From Lachnospiraceae bacterium UBA4317 (GTDB lineage Bacteria > Bacillota_A > Clostridia > Lachnospirales > Lachnospiraceae): 7,704 bases of DNA. The stretch's first letter is position 1, and every line of letters starts with the position of its first letter. The position numbers were made by a program, and so were the translations under genes. The stretch covers positions 1-7,704 of the forward strand of contig DGUF01000244.1 of assembly GCA_002394525.1 (NCBI GenBank), written 5' to 3'. The notes beneath the pieces were generated by a model that was not told where the DNA came from, did not search any database, and worked only from the letters and a program-made list of their open reading frames with translations. Below, in pieces: positions 1 to 5,246 of this stretch.

Positions 1-2
1 AT

Positions 3-212
3 ACGAGCGGTACGAGTTTCATCGATGGTGAGAGGCCTGTAAGGGCAGACTATGACAGGACAAGGCGCGTTCACAGAGGAATGTTCATCGCGAACAACGG
101 AATGAAGATCAATGCTGATCTGAACGGAGCTTACCAGATCCTGAAAAAAGCATTCCCAGTCAAATGGGATAGAGGGTGCGCGTTACACCCAGCTGTAGTA
201 AATGTGGTGTAA
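3..212 (+). CDS. tnpB: TnpB (IS200/IS605-family OrfB), C-terminal fragment running in from the left edge
   Basis: This is the last 69 codons of an open frame that enters from outside the window and stops at TAA 210-212. TnpB is the RNA-guided DNA endonuclease carried by IS200/IS605 elements; it uses a RuvC-like nuclease and an omega RNA made from the element's right end. The translation reads TSFIDGERP, then RRVHRGMFIANNGMKINADL and NGAYQI. The INAD.NGA.(Q/N)I block is the family's RuvC-III motif, and its Asp (about residue 39 of the fragment) is the third catalytic acidic residue. The Arg/Lys-rich stretch before it and the short tail ending HPAVVNVV also fit TnpB C termini. The upstream catalytic residues and the Cys4 zinc finger lie outside the window, so intactness cannot be judged. 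The visible part shows no frameshift or stop. Confidence 0.85.
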   Translation, partial: TSGTSFIDGERPVRADYDRTRRVHRGMFIANNGMKINADLNGAYQILKKAFPVKWDRGCALHPAVVNVV

Positions 213-235
213 GCCGCATTGAACAGTGAAGGGAT
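90..235 (+). ncRNA. Possible omega RNA / right-end region of the TnpB element
   Basis: In characterised IS200/IS605 elements the omega RNA (reRNA) overlaps the 3' end of tnpB and runs to the element's right end. What can be seen here is a perfect 7-bp stem, TTACACC (183-189) with GGTGTAA (206-212), which includes the tnpB stop codon, so the coding 3' end can fold. AT-rich sequence begins about 20 bases later. The exact boundaries, guide start and element end cannot be fixed without related copies. The call rests mainly on position relative to tnpB. Confidence 0.3.
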
Positions 236-252
236 ATATTATATTAAAATAT

Positions 253-282
253 TTGAATAAATATTAACGATATTAATATATT
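253..282 (+). promoter_or_regulatory. Possible sigma-A type promoter upstream of the DUF3574-like gene
   Basis: TTGAAT (253-258) and TATATT (277-282) are 18 bases apart and match the housekeeping consensus at 4/6 and 5/6 positions. They lie about 85 bases before the ATG at 367. The surrounding 235-300 is extremely AT-rich, so chance matches are likely. The same stretch contains an AT-only inverted repeat (261-267/273-279) that could belong to the IS right end. Confidence 0.25.
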
Positions 283-366
283 CCATAACGTTTTAGCATG
301 TAGAATAGATATGTGAAATACCGGCAAACGGAAAAGATAGCAAAAGACTCGCGGAAAGGAGAGGCT

Positions 367-795
367 ATGAAAAACAAAACCGGAATTCTCGCTCTGATCA
401 TCGCGTGTGCGGCTCTGGTCCTGTCGATCTTTAACATGACAAGGGCAGGGGCGCCGGCCGCAGAAAATGCGGGAGATGTCCAGTACGTGATGTATCTGGG
501 AACCAACGATAAGGATACCAATCTGCCGAAGTTTATGGATCATGACCAGGCGAAGGAAAAGCTTGACAGCATCCTGACGAAGCATTTTGAGGGCTTCACC
601 ATCCAGGAGGCCAACGGGGGATGGACCAACGAAGACGGAACGGTCAGCCATGAGTACACCCTGGTGATCTACCTGAGCGATACATCCTCGGAAGCAGTCC
701 ATGCGGCGGCGGATGATCTGCTCAGTGAGTTCAACCAGAGTTCTGTCCTGATCCAGGAGAACAAAACGAAGACCGAATTCTATTCCGGCCAGTAA
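367..795 (+). CDS. Small membrane-anchored or exported protein with a DUF3574-like domain
   Basis: A 142-residue protein of unknown function. Residues 1-7 are short and basic, followed by a hydrophobic stretch (about 7-24, ILALIIACAALVLSIF), so it is either anchored in the membrane or exported; there is no convincing lipobox. The remaining ~115 residues resemble DUF3574 in order and character: a first strand YVMYLGTND, a helix, FEGFTIQEANGGW, a short EDGTVSHE turn, a second strand TLVIYL, a helix, and a closing FNQSSVLIQE. The family pattern is roughly lyfG ... F.dGlTv..a.GqW...G.v..E ... F.QesVl. The ATG at 367 is preferred over an in-frame GTG at 313 because AAAGGAGAGG (355-364) lies directly before it and the hydrophobic segment then starts at the N terminus. 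It appears to be a single-gene unit ending at the terminator at 923-965. The domain assignment is by eye. Confidence 0.8.
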   Translation: MKNKTGILALIIACAALVLSIFNMTRAGAPAAENAGDVQYVMYLGTNDKDTNLPKFMDHDQAKEKLDSILTKHFEGFTIQEANGGWTNEDGTVSHEYTLVIYLSDTSSEAVHAAADDLLSEFNQSSVLIQENKTKTEFYSGQ

Positions 796-922
796 AAAGG
801 AATGGTCACCCGCCTGAATCTTGGTTGAAGCCACCGGCAAGCGGCGGGCAAATCGTGTTACAGCTCCCGCTCCTTCAAAGAGTGTGAACCTTTAAGCAAA
901 TTTTCAAATGCTTCATGGCATG

Positions 923-965
923 AAAAATCCGGAGCTTTCTCTTTCAGGGAGAGCTCCGGATTTTT
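923..965. terminator. Strong bidirectional rho-independent terminator
   Basis: A perfect 14-bp inverted repeat (923-936 with 952-965) is built from AAAAATCCGGAGCT and its complement. The stem extends inward with wobble pairs to a small loop around 942-946. An A-run on the left and a T-run on the right give a U-tract whichever way it is read. It lies between two convergent genes and would end both the + gene stopping at 795 and the - gene stopping at 1040. I see no gene between 796 and 922. Confidence 0.9.
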
Positions 966-1039
966 ATGTCAAATCAGATTTTCATATGAAAGCGGTTTCG
1001 TCCGGGCAGGACCGGGTGCTTGGCCGCATTTCCCACAGG

Positions 1040-2167
1040 TCAGAACTGCATGTACCAGGCTCTGGGGAAAACGTGGTATCTGGCAATGTCAGCATAGGTA
1101 ACTTCGTCTCTGAAGAATTGTCCCATGACTTCGAAGCTCTCGGTTTGACCAGGCTGGATATCCGTGAGGTTGGTCCCGGAGATTCCGATCACGTTGTCAT
1201 TCTGATCGTAGAAGATCACATTTACATAGATCAGGTTGATCTCCTCATCCTTTGTATTGGTAATGCGTCCGGATACCATGCATTTGGCCATTGTATCTTC
1301 TCTGATTCCCAGATCACTGACTTCGTAATCAGTCACTTCATATCTGGCTTCCTCCACCTTGTAATGAGGAGCAAACACAATGCCATTGGAGGTATCCACA
1401 TCTGTGAGGTCTATATAATTGGAGTAAAAATATCCTTTTTCTCCAGGAAGAATGACATCGGGGCAGGCGCTGACCAGGCCCTGGGATGTGAGCAGGTGAC
1501 CGTTGTTATCCTCAATGTCAAATTTCGCGTCATGCAGATAGAGGTTGGTCGTGCCTGTATTCTCGATCTCCACGAAGCCGCCTCCGGTGTGTCTTCCAAT
1601 GACATTTACAGAGTCCGTAAAATAGTTCTGAAGGACCTTGTAGTCCACAACCTTCTGAGCCTGAGCCGGCTCCTCCGCCGGTGCCTGGGCAGGGGCTGCC
1701 TCCGTTTCCGCGGGTGCTTCCTCAGCGGGAGCTTCCTCAGCAGGTGCCTCCTCAGCGGGAGCCGCTTCCGCCTGGGCTTCTGCCCCGGCCTGATCCTCCG
1801 CCCCGGCAGCTTCCTCCGGAGCTGCCTCCGGCTGGCTGTCCTCACCATGGTCTACGGCCTGTGAGACAGCGCCGCTCTGTGTCTGTTCACTGCTCCCGCC
1901 TGAGCTCCTGCCGAAGAGGACCCCGCAGGATACAAAGAGGACGGCGACCACGAGGACAGGGATCAGGCAGCCGGGTCCCTTTTTCTTTTTCCGGGGACCT
2001 TCCTGCTCATAGGCAGGCTGACTGACAGGTCTGCCCGAATCCTGACCTGCTGAAGGCCCGCCCGGTCCGGTCTTCACTTCCCGGGCCGCAGGGCCCGCAG
2101 GCGCGGGAGCTCCACAGTTGGGACAGAATTTCCCGTCAAACTCAAATCCGCAATTCTGACAAAACAT
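1040..2167 (-). CDS. Zinc-ribbon membrane protein with extracellular FxLYD-like domains
   Basis: A 375-residue single-pass membrane protein of unknown role. In order: a zinc ribbon at residues 1-20 (MFCQNCGFEFDGKFCPNCG, Cys 3/6/15/18); a Pro/Gly-rich linker ending in basic RKKKKGPG; one transmembrane segment at about 67-86 (CLIPVLVVAVLFVSCGVLFG); a negatively charged Ala/Glu/Pro linker at about 113-171 with repeats of EEAPA; and two beta-rich domains at about 175-270 and 278-355. The second (SGRITNTKDEEINLIYVNVI, then FYDQNDNVIG and IQPGQTESFEV) fits the FxLYD domain; the first (FVEIENTGTTNLYLHDAKF) looks like a divergent copy. The ribbon would be cytoplasmic and the FxLYD part outside, an arrangement common in Clostridia. 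The start is set by a strong AAGGAGGG site (2175-2182) and an extended -10 element upstream. The gene is monocistronic between that promoter and the terminator at 923-965. Confidence 0.85.
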   Translation of the reverse strand: MFCQNCGFEFDGKFCPNCGAPAPAGPAAREVKTGPGGPSAGQDSGRPVSQPAYEQEGPRKKKKGPGCLIPVLVVAVLFVSCGVLFGRSSGGSSEQTQSGAVSQAVDHGEDSQPEAAPEEAAGAEDQAGAEAQAEAAPAEEAPAEEAPAEEAPAETEAAPAQAPAEEPAQAQKVVDYKVLQNYFTDSVNVIGRHTGGGFVEIENTGTTNLYLHDAKFDIEDNNGHLLTSQGLVSACPDVILPGEKGYFYSNYIDLTDVDTSNGIVFAPHYKVEEARYEVTDYEVSDLGIREDTMAKCMVSGRITNTKDEEINLIYVNVIFYDQNDNVIGISGTNLTDIQPGQTESFEVMGQFFRDEVTYADIARYHVFPRAWYMQF

Positions 2168-2204
2168 ACTCTTTCCCTCCTTATGATTTTTTCAGGTACC
2201 ATAA

Positions 2205-2213
2205 ATTATAGCA
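2205..2213 (-). promoter_or_regulatory. Extended -10 promoter of the zinc-ribbon gene
   Basis: Read on the minus strand this is TGCTATAAT, a perfect -10 hexamer (TATAAT, 2210-2205) with the TGn extension. It lies 38 bases before the ATG and would give a leader of about 30 bases ending in the AAGGAGGG site. No good -35 hexamer sits at the usual spacing, which is typical of extended -10 promoters. The expected -35 position falls inside the inverted repeat at 2227-2255. Confidence 0.6.
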
Positions 2214-2226
2214 AAAGCGTTTTCGA

Positions 2227-2255
2227 CATATTCCCACCGAAAAGGTGGGAATATG
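2227..2255. repeat. Perfect 12-bp inverted repeat overlapping the -35 region
   Basis: CATATTCCCACC (2227-2238) and GGTGGGAATATG (2244-2255) are perfect complements around a GAAAA spacer. No T-run follows on either strand in the position expected for a terminator of its own. It directly covers the -35 region of the promoter at 2205-2213, so an operator for a dimeric regulator is a reasonable guess. Its left neighbour is that promoter and its right neighbour is the terminator of the gene at 2439-3815. Confidence 0.7.
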
Positions 2256-2256
2256 C

Positions 2257-2303
2257 AAAAAAAGAGCCCGCAGGGAAAGTTTTTTTGCCCCTGCAGGTTC
2301 TCT
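2257..2303 (-). terminator. Rho-independent terminator of the secreted-protein gene
   Basis: On the minus strand the arm GAGAACCTGCAGGGG (2302-2288) pairs with CCCTGCGGGCTC (2275-2264), with one mismatch and a G-U pair, and is followed by seven T residues (2263-2257). It lies about 135 bases past the stop codon of the gene at 2439-3815. No ORF worth calling lies in 2304-2438. That stretch carries only a 13-base near-perfect tandem repeat (GAGTGAATAGATT, then GAGTGAATATATT, 2381-2406). Confidence 0.8.
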
Positions 2304-2438
2304 CTCGAATCCGTATTCAGTTTTTGGGGCTTTCACTGCCCTCTCCGGTCATCTGAGCTATTATCCTGTCTTCTGTACCAGAGTGAATAGATTGAGTGAA
2401 TATATTCTTTGCATGGCCTGGTCTGCAGGACCCCGGGC

Positions 2439-3815
2439 TCACATGGACACGCTCAGGACCTGGCAGATCACGTTCTGGTCGAAGGGCAGGTATTCCTCCG
2501 GCATGGAGGATGTCCCGCGGTCAAACAGCTCGTCGATCCGGCTGTAGTATTCTTTTTCCGTGACGGTCCTGCCCGCCCATTTGTAAGTGAATTCCGAGTC
2601 AGACTTCTCATCGACGGCATTGCGCTCGCCCTCGCCCAGGAGCCGGAAGCCGGTCCGGTCCAGGTTGTAGACCTGGTCCGAGCCGTATCCCATGTGCATG
2701 ACCGAATTGTAGAGACGGTCCTTGAAGGGATGGTAGCGGACTCCGCCCAGCCTGGGCAGGAGCAGGTCGACGACCCGTCCCTTCTGGAAGGAGAGGATCC
2801 GGGTCCCCAGGGCCTCGACCCCGTAGCTGATCAGGATCTCCGGGACGTGGTCACAGTCGATATAGATCATATCATAGCTCGTATATTCAGTGACGTCCTT
2901 GTCCGCCTGGATATATTTTTTATAAGCCTCCCGCCAGCCCGGATCGGGATAGATGGAATAGCCCGCGGCCCGGCCCCTGATCTTGCTGACGGTGTCAGAT
3001 ATGGTCCTGCCCAGCAGCTCCAACTCCACATTGGAATCGTCGCCCCGCAAGCCGTACTCCATGACCGGCTCCCTGATGACCGGGGTGGTGAATTTCCTGC
3101 CTTTAAAGCTGCCGTCAAAGCAGCCGTAGGCGGTCCTGGTCTGGTCCCCTGTCTCACTGTCCGGATAGCCTGCCACAATGACCACATCCTTTTTCCCTGA
3201 CCTGTGCAGTTTCAGATTATAGATGTCTTCGTTATTGTCATTGCAGGCAGCCTGCTTGATCGTAAGGACGCGCTCCGCCTTTTTGTTCCGGATGGTATAG
3301 ACAAAGCCCTTGTAATCCTTTTCCTTTTCGTTCTTGCAGACAGCCAGGAGCTCACGGGCACCCTCTCCGTCCATGTTCAGGAGGGCCAGGCAGCAGACCC
3401 CGTCGGCCTCCCGGACCTTGAACTGGTCAGACCGCATAGTGGAATCAGAGACGCGGAGTTTGCCGTATTTCTTTTCCAGTTCGCTGATGACGTCCACATA
3501 GGGGCGCAGGGCAGCGGCCTTTTTAGCGTCAGTTTTCCCGGCAGAAGTCTCTCCGGCAGCGCTTTTCTGCGCGGCGGCCTTTTGGCCGGCGGTTTTCTGT
3601 GCAGCTGCTTTCTGTGCAGCGGCCTTTTGCGAACCGGTTTTCTGCGCAGCTGCCGTTTGCGAACCGGACTTTTTCGCGGTGTTCTCTGGGGCTTCTGTCT
3701 TCTGACCGGTGTTCTCTGGCAAGGAGCCGCTCGGCGTGGCCGCCTCGGTCCATGAGGCCGCCGCAATATTCATGACTATAAAGACCACCAGGATGGTGGC
3801 TGCGATCTTTTTCAT
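2439..3815 (-). CDS. Secreted protein with AAAQK-repeat linker and 'DxDGDGxxEL'-like repeated modules
   Basis: A 458-residue exported protein of unknown function. It begins with a signal peptide (MKKIAATILVVFIVMNIAAA, then SWTEA). Residues about 30-104 form a low-complexity Ala/Lys/Gln/Thr linker built from AAAQK, TGSQK and TAGQK units (DNA 3564-3665), probably a wall-spanning or surface linker. The folded part starts at PYVDVISELEKKYGK and has recurring modules: CLALLNMDGEGARELLAVCK, then LKLHRSGKKDVVIVAG, then MIYIDCDHVPEILISYG, each followed by a strand/Gly turn. These resemble the 'IDIDGDGvPELL' modules of clostridial surface proteins, but the calcium-binding-like acidic residues are partly degraded. 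The segment TVTEKEYYSRIDELF near the end also fits that group. The ATG at 3815 is chosen over one at 3839 because it opens directly on the signal peptide and follows GGGAGG at a somewhat long spacing, whereas the 3839 start has no ribosome binding site. It is divergent from the EamA gene and ends at 2257-2303. Confidence 0.75.
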   Translation of the reverse strand: MKKIAATILVVFIVMNIAAASWTEAATPSGSLPENTGQKTEAPENTAKKSGSQTAAAQKTGSQKAAAQKAAAQKTAGQKAAAQKSAAGETSAGKTDAKKAAALRPYVDVISELEKKYGKLRVSDSTMRSDQFKVREADGVCCLALLNMDGEGARELLAVCKNEKEKDYKGFVYTIRNKKAERVLTIKQAACNDNNEDIYNLKLHRSGKKDVVIVAGYPDSETGDQTRTAYGCFDGSFKGRKFTTPVIREPVMEYGLRGDDSNVELELLGRTISDTVSKIRGRAAGYSIYPDPGWREAYKKYIQADKDVTEYTSYDMIYIDCDHVPEILISYGVEALGTRILSFQKGRVVDLLLPRLGGVRYHPFKDRLYNSVMHMGYGSDQVYNLDRTGFRLLGEGERNAVDEKSDSEFTYKWAGRTVTEKEYYSRIDELFDRGTSSMPEEYLPFDQNVICQVLSVSM

Positions 3816-3959
3816 TTTCTGTCTGTGCCTCCCGGTCATTCCGGTCTGTCAGCAGGGATCATTGTCCCCCTTCATGGACAGCCCGTAAAAAGATGTGAAC
3901 AACTGAAAAAAATAGTGACGTATCCGTTTTTCTCTGGCAATATAGAGAATGCATGCCGC

Positions 3960-3979
3960 CTTTCAGGCCGGCCTGAAAG
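3960..3979. promoter_or_regulatory. Perfect 20-bp palindrome in the divergent intergenic region
   Basis: CTTTCAGGCCGGCCTGAAAG is its own reverse complement over all 20 bases. It lies 145 bases before the secreted-protein start and only two bases from the left target duplication of element A. It has no loop, so a DNA-level operator for a dimeric regulator is more likely than an RNA hairpin. Before element A arrived it would have lain about 55 bases from the EamA start codon. No regulator gene is visible in the window. Confidence 0.5.
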
Positions 3980-3981
3980 AT

Positions 3982-3989
3982 GTCTTCTC
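3982..3989. repeat. Left target-site duplication of element A
   Basis: GTCTTCTC directly precedes the left end of element A. The right flank (4143-4150) reads ATCTTCTC, a 7/8 match. Confidence 0.55.
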
Positions 3990-4142
3990 GTATTTATTCA
4001 GAGCCTCTGTATTCGAGATGTTTTTGCGCTGCTTTTCGCGCAAAAACTCGAGTTCAGCGGCGAAAACCGCCGCGCTCAAGCGCATTGGAATGCGGTTTTC
4101 GCAAGTATCTGTTCAGAACCCTGTGGGGTTCTGAACAGATGC
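3990..4142 (+). mobile_element. MITE-like element, copy A (153 bp)
   Basis: A non-coding element with imperfect 16-bp terminal inverted repeats: the left end GTATTTATTCAGAGCC and the right end read inward GCATCTGTTCAGAACC match at 12/16. Internal structures are stem TTTTTGCGC/GCGCAAAAA (4021-4029/4038-4046) flanked by CGAG/CTCG; stem GCGAAAACCGC/GCGGTTTTCGC (4060-4070/4092-4102), which competes with a local hairpin GCGGCG/CGCCGC; and a subterminal 15-bp perfect hairpin with a TGTG loop (4107-4121/4126-4140) in which an inverted copy of the right terminal repeat pairs with that repeat. Copy B shows the same order in the opposite orientation. The hairpin end faces the EamA gene 53 bases away, so the element may form part of its leader. 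No ORF longer than a chance frame is present, and no transposase is nearby to mobilise it. Confidence 0.75.
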
Positions 4143-4150
4143 ATCTTCTC
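4143..4150. repeat. Right target-site duplication of element A
   Basis: ATCTTCTC follows the right end of element A and matches the left flank GTCTTCTC (3982-3989) at seven of eight positions. The single difference suggests an insertion older than copy B. Confidence 0.55.
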
Positions 4151-4195
4151 TTTATAAACACGCCGTCCAACGGCAGCCGGTTACGGAGAAAATCA

Positions 4196-5125
4196 ATGAA
4201 TACTGATCATAAGACAATGAATGCTGAAAATACTACTGTTGATAATAGTACTGTTGATAATAGTACAAAGAAACTGTACGGGACGATCACCATGGTCGGC
4301 GCCTCTCTGTGCTTTTCCCTGGGAGGGCTCCTGATCAAGATGATTCCCTGGAGCCCGTTTGCAATCAACGGGATCAGGAACCTGATCGCCGCCTGCGTGA
4401 TCGGTCTCTATGTGCTGGTCACGCATCACGGGCTCAAATGGAACCCGACCGTGATGGTGGGGGCGGTCTGTATGGCGGGGGTCACGACGCTTTTTACAGT
4501 CGCCAACAAGATGACGACGGCCGGCAACGCGATCGTCCTGCAGTACTCGGCCCCGATCTGGATCATCCTGCTCATGTACCTGTTTTTCAAAAAAAAGCCC
4601 GACCGGCTGGCCGTCATTACGATCGTCCTGGTCCTCGCCGGGATCCTCTGCTTCTTTTTTGACAGTCTCTCCACGGGAAAGATCCTGGGCGACCTGCTGG
4701 CCCTTCTGTCGGGCCTTTTCTACGGCAGCCTCTTCATGCTCAATCAGTTCGAGAAGGGCGACGCCCTGTCCTCCATGTTCTTCGGGCAGCTCCTGTGCGG
4801 AGTCTGCCTGGGTCCGCTGGTGGTCCGGGAAACCGTCTTTACTCCGCCGGTCCTCCTGGCGGTTTTTGTGCTGGGCGCCGTTCAGGTCGGCCTGGCCTAT
4901 ATCCTCTTTTCCATCGGGACCCGGCTGACCGATCCTGTCACGGCATCGATCCTCAATGCTCTGGAGCCTGTTCTCAATCCCGCCCTGGTCGCGGTCTTTT
5001 ACGGAGAACGGCTGGGCCGGCTGTCCCTGGTCGGAGCAGCCATCGTCATCGGCAGCATCCTTCTCTATAACCTGATGTCGGCAGGCAGACAGGAGGAGCC
5101 GGACACGGAGGGCGCAGAGGTCTGA
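4196..5125 (+). CDS. EamA/DMT-superfamily transporter (RhaT/YdcZ-like permease)
   Basis: A 309-residue inner-membrane permease, the usual size for the drug/metabolite transporter superfamily, with two EamA repeats and about ten hydrophobic segments. Repeat 1 covers about residues 27-155: MVGASLCFSLGGLLIKMIPW, a segment FAINGIRNLIAACVIG, and the family-typical ANKMTTAGNAIVLQYSAPIW. Repeat 2 covers about 163-295, with DLLALLSGLFYGSLFMLNQ and a typical end TDPVTASILNALEPVLNPALVAVFYGE. The substrate cannot be told from sequence; the family moves small metabolites, amino acids or drugs. The start follows GGAG with good spacing. Residues 1-25 are odd, polar and AT-rich in DNA (a 15-base tandem repeat encoding TVDNS), unlike the GC-rich body. 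The C-terminal tail PDTEGAEV lies in a tandem duplication that continues past the stop. An in-frame ATG at 3980 would read through element A and is rejected. Confidence 0.9.
   Translation: MNTDHKTMNAENTTVDNSTVDNSTKKLYGTITMVGASLCFSLGGLLIKMIPWSPFAINGIRNLIAACVIGLYVLVTHHGLKWNPTVMVGAVCMAGVTTLFTVANKMTTAGNAIVLQYSAPIWIILLMYLFFKKKPDRLAVITIVLVLAGILCFFFDSLSTGKILGDLLALLSGLFYGSLFMLNQFEKGDALSSMFFGQLLCGVCLGPLVVRETVFTPPVLLAVFVLGAVQVGLAYILFSIGTRLTDPVTASILNALEPVLNPALVAVFYGERLGRLSLVGAAIVIGSILLYNLMSAGRQEEPDTEGAEV
4234..4266 (+). repeat. 15-base tandem repeat in the EamA gene N terminus
   Basis: ACTGTTGATAATAGT occurs at 4235-4249 and again at 4250-4264, with one matching base before and two after. It encodes T-V-D-N-S twice in the polar N-terminal extension before the first membrane segment. 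Such perfect repeats can vary in copy number without breaking the frame. Confidence 0.85.
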
Positions 5126-5239
5126 CGGTCTCCCTTTCAAACTCATATCCGCTGAATCGCGACAGGAGCCGGACGCGGAGGGCGCAAGGGCCTTCCTTCT
5201 GATCCCATGTCCGCCGGCATGCGGCAGGGGCCGGACCGG
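5094..5239. repeat. Decayed tandem duplication across the EamA 3' end
   Basis: The 27 bases at 5094-5120 (AGGAGCCGGACACGGAGGG and on) recur at 5164-5190 with three mismatches, exactly 70 bases apart. A shorter third start, AGGGGCCGGACCGG, lies at 5226-5239. The sequence between the units is also similar (for example CATATCCGC and CATGTCCGC), so this looks like a roughly 62-70 base unit copied in tandem and then diverged. It fills the convergent gap between the stop codons at 5125 and 5247. I see no strong terminator hairpin there. Confidence 0.65.
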
Positions 5240-5246
5240 TATTTAC

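Noticed and set aside
908..1864. Long plus-strand ORF opposite the zinc-ribbon gene, and similar long antisense ORFs opposite the 2439, 4196 and 5247 genes.
   Set aside because: They are shadows of GC-rich coding strands, with low-complexity Arg/Pro/Ser or Gly/Leu content and no domain; the genes on the other strand have clear domains and ribosome binding sites.
2304..2438. Possible third, decayed copy of the MITE (CTATTCACTC on the minus strand resembles the terminal repeat, plus a GAGTGAATA tandem repeat).
   Set aside because: Only about ten bases match, no second end or internal stem is recognisable, and no flanking 8-bp duplication was found.
3564..3665. Regular repeats that could be a CRISPR array.
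   Set aside because: The units are about 15 bases with no unique spacers and stay in frame, encoding the AAAQK-type linker.
3816..3959. Minus-strand promoter for the secreted-protein gene (TATATT or TATTTT with TTGCCA).
   Set aside because: The spacings (20 bases) or the -35 matches are poor, and no extended -10 is present.
3980..4195. Longer form of the EamA ORF starting at ATG 3980.
   Set aside because: It would translate the whole MITE, has no ribosome binding site, and makes the protein 72 residues too long; the ATG at 4196 has GGAG and fits the family length.
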